This document shows, piece by piece, positions 46,962 to 54,935 of a stretch of 64,000 bases of DNA. Every line of letters begins with the position of its first letter. Positions within the stretch are counted from its first letter, which is position 1. The position numbers and the translations under genes were made by a program. The DNA comes from G963674665 sp963674665 (GTDB lineage Bacteria; Desulfobacterota; Desulfovibrionia; Desulfovibrionales; Desulfovibrionaceae), in assembly GCA_963674665.2 (NCBI GenBank), contig CAXXPL010000008.1:1-64000 (forward strand), written 5' to 3'. The notes beneath the pieces are model-generated. The model did no database searches, had not been told where the DNA came from, and saw only the letters and a program-made list of their open reading frames with translations.

Positions 46962-48199
46962 AGCGGGTGGTAATCACCGGGATGGGGGCGGTCTCGCCCT
47001 TTGGCCTGGGCGTGAACGCACTCTTCCAGGCCCTTCTTGCAGGTGAGAGCGGCGTGCGGGCAGCGCCGGAGTTCGCCCGGGTGAAGGGACTGGGGTGCCG
47101 CATCGGTGCCTTTGCGCCGGATCCGGATCCCGGGGCCATCCCTCGCAAGCACAGGCGCTCCATGTCGCGGATGTCCCAGTTCACGGTGCTGGCCTGCCGT
47201 GAGGCACTGGAGCAAGCCCGGGTTGACTCCGGGCTTCTGGGGTCGGGGCGGGTGGGGCTGGCCGTGGGCGCGACCGTGGGCAGTCCGGAGACGTTTCAGG
47301 AGTTCTTTACCGACTACCTGCGGGAGTACTCCCTGGAGTCGGTGAAATCGCAGATTTTTTTCAAGGTCATGGGGCACAGTTGCGCGTCCAATGCGGCCCT
47401 GGCCCTGGGCATCGCGGGCAGGGTCCTGGCGCCGTCCGCCGCCTGCGCCAGCGCGGGGCAGGCCATGGGACTCGGCTACGAGGCCATTGCCATGGGGCGG
47501 CAGGACATCATGATCTGCGGCGGAGCGGAGGAGCTGCATCCACTCACCACGGGCGCCTTCGACATCATCAACGCCGCATCCCGCGGATACAACGACCGCC
47601 CCCATGCTTCGCCAAGGCCCTTTGACCAGAACCGCGACGGCACTGTCTGCGGAGAGGGGTGCGGGGTTCTGGTCCTGGAGAGCCTGGACTCGGCCCGGGC
47701 GCGCGGCGCACCCCCCCTGGCGGAGATCCTGGGCGTATCCATGCTCACGGACGCATCCAACATCTCCAGCCCGAGCAGCGAGAGCATAGAGGCCTGTATG
47801 CGTCAGGCCCTGGATGACGCGGGAATCCGCCCCGGGGACGTGGACTATGTCAACGCCCACGCCACGGGAACGGAACTCGGGGACATGGCCGAGGGCCTGG
47901 CTGTGGAACGCGTGTTCGGCAACCGCCCCTTGGTGAGTGGTTGCAAGGGGAATCTGGGGCACTGCCTGGCCGCCAGCGGTGGGTTGGAGTGCGCGGCCCT
48001 TGTGCAGATGATGGCTCACGGGCGGGTGACTGCAACCTTGAATCTTGATATAATCGACCCGCGTTGCGGGAACATTAGACATGTAACCTCGGCCGTGGAG
48101 CATGATATCTCCGTGGCTCTCAAGAACAGTTTCGCACTTGGCGGCGCGAACACATCTCTGGTCATGGCCTCGCCGGGCCGTGTGGAGTTTTCAACATAA
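46952..48199 (+). CDS. Beta-ketoacyl-ACP synthase (second ketosynthase)
   Basis: A 415-residue FabF-type condensing enzyme with GAGGGGG 10 nt before its ATG, which lies inside the end of the FAD-enzyme gene. It begins KRVVITGMGAVSPFGLGVNA. The active-site Cys165 is in SAACASAGQAMG, the first His in AHATGTELGD, and Lys/His in GCKGNLGHCLAASGG. It ends ALKNSFALGGANTSLV. Its TAA overlaps the ATG of the ACP gene (TAATG), which argues for a KS-ACP working pair. Confidence 0.92.
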   Translation: MRLKRVVITGMGAVSPFGLGVNALFQALLAGESGVRAAPEFARVKGLGCRIGAFAPDPDPGAIPRKHRRSMSRMSQFTVLACREALEQARVDSGLLGSGRVGLAVGATVGSPETFQEFFTDYLREYSLESVKSQIFFKVMGHSCASNAALALGIAGRVLAPSAACASAGQAMGLGYEAIAMGRQDIMICGGAEELHPLTTGAFDIINAASRGYNDRPHASPRPFDQNRDGTVCGEGCGVLVLESLDSARARGAPPLAEILGVSMLTDASNISSPSSESIEACMRQALDDAGIRPGDVDYVNAHATGTELGDMAEGLAVERVFGNRPLVSGCKGNLGHCLAASGGLECAALVQMMAHGRVTATLNLDIIDPRCGNIRHVTSAVEHDISVALKNSFALGGANTSLVMASPGRVEFST

Positions 48200-48462
48200 T
48201 GGATCGAGAAACGATTATTCAAAACGTCAACATGGCCATGGTCGAAGAGTTCGAACTGAATCCGGAAGACATGAAACCCGAGGCCACGCTTTTCGACGAG
48301 CTCGGGCTGGACAGCCTGGATGCGGTGGACATGGTCATTGTTCTGGAAAATGCCTTTGGCATGCGGTTTCGCGAGGACAAGGCGCTTCGCGATATACGCA
48401 CTCTGGATGATCTCTACGGCTACATTCAAGGCCGGTCCGGGGAGTCCCCGGCCGCGTCCTGA
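48199..48462 (+). CDS. Acyl carrier protein
   Basis: An 87-residue ACP. The phosphopantetheine attachment Ser39 is in DELGLDSLDAVDMVIVLENAF, close to the canonical LGxDSL. It is acidic and helical, as expected. It is translationally coupled to the second ketosynthase (1-nt overlap), so it is a pathway-specific carrier rather than the housekeeping AcpP, whose usual fabG/fabF neighbours are absent. Confidence 0.93.
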   Translation: MDRETIIQNVNMAMVEEFELNPEDMKPEATLFDELGLDSLDAVDMVIVLENAFGMRFREDKALRDIRTLDDLYGYIQGRSGESPAAS

Positions 48463-48571
48463 TTTCGTGCCGTGGCCGGTGTAACGGTCCCTGGTGGGAC
48501 CCGCTACGGCCGCTGTCCGCACGGATACGGGGCAACCCGTCTCGGGCTCCACGCGCGAGGCTTTGGAGCTG

Positions 48572-49345
48572 ATGCACGTGGGTGAAAAGCTAGTACACTG
48601 TCTGGCCACACTTTACAGCCTGGGCTGCCTGCTGCTGGTCACACTGGTATTTCTGCCATTGTTTCCCCTGCACCACGCCTGGTGCCGCATGGCCCGGCGG
48701 ATGTCCCACAGGGCCGCGGCACGCCATCTCATCTGGCTGTACGGGCGCTCCTGCGTCCTGTGCATCCGACCCTTGACGGGTGAAAAGATTCGCATGCCCG
48801 GGGCCGATGATTTCCCTTCTCCCTGCATCGTGGTAAGCAACCACCTCTCCATGCTGGACGTCTTTTTCATGAGCGCCCTGCCAACGAGCGACATCATGGT
48901 GGTGGTGCGCTCCTGGCCTTTTCGGTTGTTCTGGTATGCTCCATTCATGCGCATGGCCGGGTACCTGGACATCGAGTCCACGCCTCCGGAGCGTGTGCAT
49001 GTGGAGATTCGGGAGAGCCTGGAGAAGGGGGGCGTGGTGATCTTTTTTCCAGAAGGGCACCGCAGCAGGAATGGCCGGTTGCAGCGGTTTCGCTCCGGCG
49101 CTTTCAAGTATGCCGTGGAGTTCGGAGTGCCCGTGCTGCCGGTGTGCCTGTCCGGAACCGACAGGCTGCTTCCCAGGGGCGCCTGTCTCATGCGCCCCGC
49201 AATGATCCGGGTCACCGCGCTGCGCCCGGTGGACCCGAAGGAATTCGAAGGAGAATTGGGGCACGTGGCGCTACGCAAGCACGTGAAGGCCATGATGGCC
49301 GAGGAATTGGAAGAATATCAAGAAAATATGCCCAACAACGTTTAG
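48572..49345 (+). CDS. PlsC-type lysophospholipid/acyl-ACP acyltransferase
   Basis: Membrane-bound acyltransferase of about 257 residues. An N-terminal hydrophobic helix (LGCLLLVTLVFLPLFPL) precedes the catalytic NHLSMLD (NHx4D motif) and the glycerol-phosphate-type FFPEGHRSRNG, then VPVLPVCLSGTDRLLP. The ATG at 48572 has GGAG very close upstream; a GTG at 48494 gives 26 more residues and lies in a GGTCCC/GGGACC hairpin (48486-48501), so the start is uncertain. In this cluster it probably transfers the ACP-bound chain to a lipid or head group. Confidence 0.87.
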   Translation: MHVGEKLVHCLATLYSLGCLLLVTLVFLPLFPLHHAWCRMARRMSHRAAARHLIWLYGRSCVLCIRPLTGEKIRMPGADDFPSPCIVVSNHLSMLDVFFMSALPTSDIMVVVRSWPFRLFWYAPFMRMAGYLDIESTPPERVHVEIRESLEKGGVVIFFPEGHRSRNGRLQRFRSGAFKYAVEFGVPVLPVCLSGTDRLLPRGACLMRPAMIRVTALRPVDPKEFEGELGHVALRKHVKAMMAEELEEYQENMPNNV

Positions 49346-49394
49346 GAAGGGGGAGCGCGAGGGGGAAACCCTTTTTAAAAGGTTTCCCCCTCGC
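49346..49394. repeat. Dispersed hairpin element / putative terminator within the biosynthetic cluster
   Basis: Starts right after the acyltransferase TAG. GCGAGGGGGAAACC (49357-49370) and its perfect complement (49381-49394) flank CTTTTTAAAA, giving a 14-bp stem. It is the best-preserved of the three copies (the others are at 2421 and 19731). There is no long U-tract after it on the plus strand, so it may attenuate rather than end transcription into the ligase gene 49 nt further on. Confidence 0.75.
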
Positions 49395-49442
49395 AAAGCG
49401 CCTTTCTGAATAGAGCCCAACAAAACGACATTGGACGAGAAA

Positions 49443-50759
49443 ATGAGAGAGTGCGAGACCGCCGCCCCGGAAGCCATGGCCGCGTTGCAGGCCGGGTTGC
49501 TGCGCGCCCATCTGCGCTATGTCGCGGAGAACTCCGGGTTCTACCGCGAGAAATTCCTTGGGGCAGGATTTCGGGTGGAGGACTTTCAGGGGCTGGAGGA
49601 CCTGGACAGGCTGCCCGTGACCACAAAGCAGGAGCTCGACGCCCGGAACCAGGAGTTTCTGTGCACTTCGCTCAGCCGGGTGGTGGACGTGTGCCTGACC
49701 TCCGGCACCACGGCGCGCCCGGTTTCCCTGCTCCAGACCCGGGAGGACCTGCTGCGGCTCGAATGCAACGAAGAGGCCGGATTCCGGACCGCCGGGATTA
49801 CCGAAGAGGACAGGGTCATGGTCTGCGCGGCCATAGACCGCTGCTTCATGGCCGGACTGGCCTATTTCATGGGGCTGGTGCGCATTGGCGCGACCGTGAT
49901 CCGCGCGGGCTCCAGCAGCCTGCCCGTTGCCCTCGAATTGGTGCGGGGGCAGAGGCCAACGGCCATCGTGGGGGTGCCCACGCTGATCAAGACCATTGCG
50001 GAGCGTCTGAGGGAGGAGGGGGACGACCCCGCGTCCATGGGCGTGAGGTCCCTCATCTGCATCGGCGAACCCATCCGGTCCCAGGATTTTTCCCTGTCTC
50101 CTCTGGGGCAGAACATCCACGAGCTCTGGGGTGCACGGGTGCACGGCACCTATGCCAGCACCGAGATGGCCACGGCCTTCACCGAGTGCGAGCACGGTTG
50201 CGGGGGGCATTTGAACCCGGAGCTGGCGGTCATAGAGGTATTGGACGAGCAGGGGCGTGCCCAGCCTCCCGGCCGGCCCGGCGAGGTTGTGGTCACCCCC
50301 ATGGGGGTGACGGGCATGCCCCTGGTACGCTTCCGTACCGGCGACATGGCCGTGCTGCACAACGAACCCTGCGCCTGCGGGCGCACCACTCCCCGCCTGG
50401 GTCCTTTGCTGGGGCGCAAGAACCAGGTGCTCAAGTACCGGGGCACCACGGTGTTCCCCAACGCAATTTTCACGGTGCTGCAGGAGATGAAAGGCATTCG
50501 GGGGTATTATCTGGAGGTGCGCGACGAATACGAACTCTCGGACGATATCCGCCTGGTGGTGGGGGTGGAGGACGTGAACGCCCCCCCTGTGTCATCCGAG
50601 GCCGTGGCCGAACGCATCGCCGCAAAGGTGCGGGTGAAGCCCAGGGTGGAGCTGGCCGACGCGGAACGGGTGGCCCGTGTCATTCAACAACCTGACAAGC
50701 GCAAGCCCGTTTATTTTTTTGATTTCCGTGGGAAGTTCCGGAGCGGGAAAAAGGTGTGA
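49443..50759 (+). CDS. PaaK-like adenylate-forming ligase
   Basis: A 438-residue member of the phenylacetate-CoA ligase/CapK branch of acyl-adenylating enzymes. The phosphate-binding loop is CLTSGTTARPVSLLQT, the adenine motif HGTYASTEMATAF, the ribose motif VRFRTGDMAVL, and the C-terminal lid KNQVLKYRGTTVFPNAIF. PaaK relatives activate aryl or short acyl acids as CoA or carrier-protein thioesters, so this could load a starter unit. The start chosen is the ATG 49443; a TTG at 49431 is possible. The last codons overlap the radical SAM gene by 4 nt. Confidence 0.87.
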   Translation: MRECETAAPEAMAALQAGLLRAHLRYVAENSGFYREKFLGAGFRVEDFQGLEDLDRLPVTTKQELDARNQEFLCTSLSRVVDVCLTSGTTARPVSLLQTREDLLRLECNEEAGFRTAGITEEDRVMVCAAIDRCFMAGLAYFMGLVRIGATVIRAGSSSLPVALELVRGQRPTAIVGVPTLIKTIAERLREEGDDPASMGVRSLICIGEPIRSQDFSLSPLGQNIHELWGARVHGTYASTEMATAFTECEHGCGGHLNPELAVIEVLDEQGRAQPPGRPGEVVVTPMGVTGMPLVRFRTGDMAVLHNEPCACGRTTPRLGPLLGRKNQVLKYRGTTVFPNAIFTVLQEMKGIRGYYLEVRDEYELSDDIRLVVGVEDVNAPPVSSEAVAERIAAKVRVKPRVELADAERVARVIQQPDKRKPVYFFDFRGKFRSGKKV

Positions 50760-51820
50760 GCAAGGACGACTTCAAACCCTTGTGGGGCAACGATTTCACC
50801 CCGGAGGAAATCGCGGCCTGCAAGGCCGGGGGCGGTTTGCTGACCCTGGAGTTGGAGTGCAGCCGGATCTGCAATCTGCGCTGCGTCTACTGCTACTCCT
50901 CGGCCGGTGTCCCGTTGCCCGAGGAACTGGCCTGGGACGAGATCCAGTCCGTGCTGGACCAGGCCAGAGAGCTCGGCGCCAGGCGCATCATCGTGCTCGG
51001 GGGCGGAGAGCCCCTGGCATGGGGGCGCATCCGTGAGCTGCTGCGCTCCATTCACCAGCGGAGCCTGGGCATCGACCTGTTCACAAACGGGACTCTGCTG
51101 TCCGCGGATCTGGCCCGGGAACTTTATGACCTCGGCGTGCATCCTGTGATCAAGATGAACAGCCGAAACCCGGCGGTGCAGGACTCCCTGGCCGGCCGCC
51201 AGGGCACCTTCGAGGCCATCGAGGCCGGGCTGGGGCACCTGGTGGAGGCGGGGTATCCGTCCCCCGGGATGCCTCTCGGCGTGCAGACAGTGGTCTGCCG
51301 CCACAATCTGGAGGAATTGCCCGGACTGTGGGTCTGGATCAGGGAGCGGGGCATGACCCCGTACTTCGAGATGCTGACCCTTCAGGGTCGGGCGCGGGAG
51401 CGCGAGGATCTGTTGGTGCGGGACCAGGAGCTGCGCAGCCATTTCGAGGAGCTTGCGCGCATCGATTCCGAGCGTTATGGAATGCGCTGGTTGCCACATC
51501 CTCCCATAGCCGGTCTCAGCTGCCGCCGCCACGAGTACACCTGCACGGTGACCGTGCAAGGCGACGTGCTTCCCTGCCCGGGAGTCAACATCCCGGTGGG
51601 GAATATCCGGCAGGCGCCCCTGCGCTATATCTTGCGGCGGAGCCCGGTGATCCGGGATCTGCGGAACATCCGCTAGACGGTCAAGGGGGTCTGCGCCACC
51701 TGCGACCTGGCGGCGGAGTGTTATGGCTGCCGGGGTATGGCCTTTCAGGCCACTGGGGATTATCTGGCTCCCGACCCCTTGTGCTGGCGACATGGTATGA
51801 ACTCGTCAATAAAAGGATGA
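50756..51820 (+). CDS. Radical SAM-SPASM enzyme with an in-frame TAG
   Basis: It starts at a GTG overlapping the ligase stop. The radical SAM cluster motif is CNLRCVYC (CxxxCxxC), followed by VLGGGEPL and FTNGTLL. A TAG stops the frame at 51674-51676, after LRNIR (306 residues). The same frame then continues for 47 more codons as TVKGVCATCDLAAECYGCRG, TGDYLAPDPLCWRH and on to a TGA at 51818-51820. The post-TAG part has the CxxC-x5-CxxC...C cysteines of a SPASM domain, and an upstream GDVLPCPGVN supplies another ligand. The TGA overlaps an ATG (51817) in the frame of the next gene. The true product is therefore probably 354 residues unless the TAG is a real nonsense mutation. Substrate unknown. 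Confidence 0.85.
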
Positions 51821-51825
51821 CATTC

Positions 51826-52302
51826 ATGAACGCGTCTCTCGCTTGCCAGGATATCGAGTTGCCCCTGGAGGAAGCGGACCTGCTGAAGCTGGTCCCTCAC
51901 CGCCCCCCGATGTTGCTGCTTTCCAAACTGCTGGATGTCGACGTGGACGCCGAGAGCGGCGTGGGCGAGGCATTCTTCGGGCAGGGAAGCGTTATGCTCG
52001 ACGCCAAGGGGCATGTGGTTCCCGAGGCGCTGGTGGAATTTCTGGCCCAGACCTTTGCCGCGGTCGAAGGATATTGCAGGGCCGTGAAGCGTCAGGCGCC
52101 CCCGGATCGTCCGGGGCTGCTCACCGCCATCCGCAAGGCCACACCCTCGGGCAAGGGGAGGGGCGGCGCCCCTCTCGTGGCCAGGGTCGCGGCGCTCGGC
52201 CATTACGCCGGGTTCACCGTTATCGAGGGACAGGTCCTGCAGGAGGGCGAGTTGTTGCTCACCGCGGAGCTCAAGTTGTATCAGTCGGAGGACGAGGAGT
52301 GA
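51826..52302 (+). CDS. FabZ/ApeP-like hot-dog dehydratase-type protein
   Basis: A 158-residue hot-dog protein. LVPHRPPMLLLSKLLDVD is the FabA/FabZ-like entry motif with the catalytic-type His, then VVPEALVEFLAQTFAAVEGY corresponds to the central helix with an acidic residue. The ATG at 51826 has AAAGGA 8 nt upstream; an ATG at 51817 overlaps the radical SAM TGA. The PHRPPMLL pattern is closer to 3-hydroxyacyl-ACP dehydratase homologues of aryl-polyene-type clusters (ApeP) than to housekeeping FabZ. It probably dehydrates or edits the ACP-bound chain. It overlaps lolA by 4 nt (GTGA). Confidence 0.82.
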   Translation: MNASLACQDIELPLEEADLLKLVPHRPPMLLLSKLLDVDVDAESGVGEAFFGQGSVMLDAKGHVVPEALVEFLAQTFAAVEGYCRAVKRQAPPDRPGLLTAIRKATPSGKGRGGAPLVARVAALGHYAGFTVIEGQVLQEGELLLTAELKLYQSEDEE

Positions 52303-52946
52303 TACGCGCGTACCCGGCACGTTTCCATTTCGTGCCGTTGCTTTTATTGTTGATGCCCGCCCCATGCCTGGCCATGGAGGGGGGTGTGTCCGAGGTCATT
52401 GAAGCCCTCCGGGCCGCGTCACAGGACGTGCGCACCGTGCAGAGCGACTTCACGCAGGAGAAGCGCCTCAAGGCGTTTGCCTCCACCATGCGCTCCACCG
52501 GGCGCATGTATTTGGAAAAGCCGGACAAGCTGCGCTGGGAATACCTGGTGCCCGGCAAATCCGGATTCGCGGTGAACGGTGACGTGGCCCTGCGTTGGAA
52601 CGAGTTCGATCCCAAGGCCGAGCCCTTTGCCCTGGATGACGACCCCATGTCCAAGGCCGTGTCCCAGCAGTTGCTGGCGTGGGCGGGCATGGACCTGGCG
52701 CGACTCGGGAAACGCTTCGACATCAGCGTGGTCCAGGCGAACCCGCCGATTCTCGCGCTCAAGGCCAGGGACGGGAGGATGAGCGCCTACCTGAAGGAAC
52801 TGCGCATCCACTTTGCGGCGAATATGCGCTCGGTTACAATGGTGGAGCTGTTCGAACCCGATGGCGACGCCACCATCCTGAGCTTCGAGAACACCCGGCT
52901 CAACGAACCCGTGCCGGAGAAGGCCTTTGATTTGTCGGTGAAATGA
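52299..52946 (+). CDS. LolA-like periplasmic lipoprotein/lipid carrier
   Basis: A 215-residue periplasmic protein starting at a GTG that overlaps the hot-dog gene stop. The signal peptide runs to about residue 25 (FHFVPLLLLLMPAPCLAM). The LolA fold signature is VQSDFTQEKRLKAFASTMRS, GRMYLEKPDKLRWEYLVPGK and the half-barrel strands to the C-terminus. Cluster-embedded LolA copies occur in aryl polyene and other envelope-lipid loci, where they are thought to carry the lipid product. This is unlikely to be the sole housekeeping LolA, given its context. Confidence 0.88.
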   Translation: MIRAYPARFHFVPLLLLLMPAPCLAMEGGVSEVIEALRAASQDVRTVQSDFTQEKRLKAFASTMRSTGRMYLEKPDKLRWEYLVPGKSGFAVNGDVALRWNEFDPKAEPFALDDDPMSKAVSQQLLAWAGMDLARLGKRFDISVVQANPPILALKARDGRMSAYLKELRIHFAANMRSVTMVELFEPDGDATILSFENTRLNEPVPEKAFDLSVK

Positions 52947-53003
52947 GATTCGAATATGGGTCGTTCGAGGGGAAACCCCTCCAATATACAAGGGTACGAC
53001 GAT

Positions 53004-53519
53004 ATGTTTCTGCTCAAACACGTGCCTCCCGAGGAGGCAGAGGGCGCGGTGGCCGAGGCCTACGGCGTGATCCCGAAAAACGTCCCGGTACCGGAGCCCC
53101 TGCAGCTGTTCAGCGTCAGCCCGGAGCTCGCAAGGGTCCACGGCAACCTGATCCGCTACTTCGGCACCCTGGAACTGGACTTCGGGTTCTTCGCCCTGTT
53201 GCGGTTGGTGGTGGCCGATCTCTATGGCTACGACTACTGTGTGGGGCTCAACAGCGTGATCCTGGAAAAGGCCGGCGGCCTGAGCCGGGAGGAACTGCGG
53301 GACATTCGTGAGAACCCGGAGAACGTGCCCCTGGAGGAGCCTCAGAAGTCCCTGTTCCTGTTCGCTCTGCGCGTGGTCAAGGATCCGGAGAGCATCACGG
53401 AGGCTGATGTCGACGCTTTACGGGAGCTGGGATTCAGCGATTCCATCATCTTCGACGTGTGCTACCACGCCTCCATGCTGCTGGGGCCCAGCGTGCTCTA
53501 CAAGGCGTTTCGAAGATGA
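53004..53519 (+). CDS. AhpD/carboxymuconolactone decarboxylase-like protein
   Basis: A 171-residue all-helical protein resembling the AhpD/CMD superfamily: a FALLRLVVADLYGYDYCVGL helix where AhpD-like proteins carry CxxC, then LNSVILEKAGG. Only one Cys is present in that segment and the usual downstream His is not seen, so peroxidase chemistry is doubtful. The ATG 53004 has AAGGG 10 nt upstream; an ATG at 52956 would add 16 residues without a ribosome site. It is the last gene before the block of envelope genes. Role unknown. Confidence 0.65.
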   Translation: MFLLKHVPPEEAEGAVAEAYGVIPKNVPVPEPLQLFSVSPELARVHGNLIRYFGTLELDFGFFALLRLVVADLYGYDYCVGLNSVILEKAGGLSREELRDIRENPENVPLEEPQKSLFLFALRVVKDPESITEADVDALRELGFSDSIIFDVCYHASMLLGPSVLYKAFRR

Positions 53520-53590
53520 GGGATTTGCGCCGCACTTGCTTTGCCCGGTGACTTCAGGTTAGTATGTTTGTTCTCCTGGGGGATGATATC

Positions 53591-54130
53591 ATGCGCAAGT
53601 TTTTGAGAGTTTTTTTCCGGAGCTGCCGGATTCGGGAGGTTCTGCTCAGCGCCATTCTGCTGCTCATGGCCGTTCCGTGTTTCGCCGATGTCATGGACGA
53701 CGCCAACGCCGCGGTGCGAGCCCACGAGCAGGGGCAGGTGCTGGAGGCGCTGGAGCTGTACACCCGGGCCATCGATTCCGGAGAGCTGCCCGAAGGCGAC
53801 AACCTTCTGTCCTACCTGCACAACAACCGGGCACTCCTGCTGGTGCGCATGAAGCGCTACGACGAGGCCATGCAGGACTTCAACTGGGCGCTCGGGCACA
53901 AGAAGGACTACCAGATATTTTTCAACCGGGGGCGGCTGCATCTGCACCTCGGCGAGAACCAGAAGGCACTGGAGGATTTCACCCAGTGCCTGATGATCAA
54001 TCCGAACTACAGGCGCGCCTTTCACGTCCGGGGTCTGGCCAAACTGAACTTGGGCGACATCAAGGGAGGGGAGGCCGACCTCGAACAGGCGCACGTGTAC
54101 TTCCCCTACCTCAAGATGCGCAATCAATAG
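53591..54130 (+). CDS. Secreted TPR protein
   Basis: A 179-residue periplasmic protein. The ATG at 53591 has GGGGGA 8 nt upstream, better than the ATG at 53564. The signal peptide is SAILLLMAVPCFAD. Three TPR units follow: GQVLEALELYTRAIDSGE, LHNNRALLLVRMKRYDEAMQ, then FFNRGRLHLHLGENQKALED and FHVRGLAKLNLGDIKGGEAD. It is a likely protein-protein adaptor for the envelope genes downstream, which start 9 nt later. Confidence 0.82.
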   Translation: MRKFLRVFFRSCRIREVLLSAILLLMAVPCFADVMDDANAAVRAHEQGQVLEALELYTRAIDSGELPEGDNLLSYLHNNRALLLVRMKRYDEAMQDFNWALGHKKDYQIFFNRGRLHLHLGENQKALEDFTQCLMINPNYRRAFHVRGLAKLNLGDIKGGEADLEQAHVYFPYLKMRNQ

Positions 54131-54139
54131 GGATTCACC

Positions 54140-54862
54140 ATGCGTAAAGTCCTTTTGCTCTGCCTCCTGGTTTGCCTCGTGATCTGTCAGGCGGCCACTT
54201 CGCCGCAGGCCAGGGAGATTCGCGGCCTTCGCTTCGGCATGAGCATGAAAGAGGTGAAGCGGCTCATCGAAAAGCAGGACAAGAAGGTGGTGCCGGTGGA
54301 GATCAACTGCTCCATCCCCCTGGGGCTTGACTTCTACGACGGCCTGCCCGTGTTCACCAGGGACACCGACATAATGCTGCTGGCCACCTATGGGTACGAC
54401 GCCCTGTACTTCCACGACGACAAACTCATCGGACTGCGCAAGGATCTGCAGTATCTCGATGAGTTCGTCTCCCTGAAAAAGAAATATCCGACCGGGAACT
54501 TCAGCACCCACCGATTTCCCAAGGAGCAGAGCCTGCGTACAGTGTTCAGGATGGAGGATGGCGGGCAGTACGGCTTCACGAACCGCTATTTCGATTTCTA
54601 CCTGTTCGACGACCAGGCTCGCCGCGACGCCATTTCCAGGGTTCAGGGGTCGTTTTGTTGGCACATCAAGCTGACCAGCCCGAATTTGCCGCGCTATCCC
54701 GCGGAGTACGCCCAATGCGTGCGGCGGGAGAGGCGCATGGACAAGTCCAAGCTCGGTGAGGATCTGGAACAGTGCAAACGTTTTTGCGCTCAGACGCCGG
54801 AAGTGTTCGCCTCGTCGGAATGCACGAACTACTGCCAGGAGGCTTACTCCTTGGCCCAGTGA
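54140..54862 (+). CDS. Secreted cysteine-rich protein of unknown function
   Basis: A 240-residue protein with a signal peptide (RKVLLLCLLVCLVICQAA). A GLRFGMSMKEVKRLIEK opening resembles the start of BamE-like or other small periplasmic modules. The C-terminal third holds several cysteines (FCWH, QCVRR, QCKRFCAQ, SECTNYCQ), suggesting disulfides. It is not assigned to a family. It lies 9 nt after the secreted TPR gene. Confidence 0.72.
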   Translation: MRKVLLLCLLVCLVICQAATSPQAREIRGLRFGMSMKEVKRLIEKQDKKVVPVEINCSIPLGLDFYDGLPVFTRDTDIMLLATYGYDALYFHDDKLIGLRKDLQYLDEFVSLKKKYPTGNFSTHRFPKEQSLRTVFRMEDGGQYGFTNRYFDFYLFDDQARRDAISRVQGSFCWHIKLTSPNLPRYPAEYAQCVRRERRMDKSKLGEDLEQCKRFCAQTPEVFASSECTNYCQEAYSLAQ

Positions 54863-54935
54863 GTCGATTCCGCCGGACGGCTCAGCTTTCGGGGGAGTAT
54901 GACAATTCAGCCATCCGGATATTCGGGAGATAGCC

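Noticed and set aside
48486..48501. GGTCCC/GGGACC hairpin as terminator after the ACP gene
   Set aside because: 6-bp stem with no U-tract; a possible upstream start codon of the acyltransferase lies in its loop.
51674..51676. TAG as proof of pyrrolysine coding
   Set aside because: TAG is used as the normal stop for several genes here and no pyl gene is visible; kept only as one of several explanations.
52956..53003. Longer N-terminus for the AhpD-like protein
   Set aside because: No ribosome site at 52956, while 53004 has AAGGG at suitable spacing.
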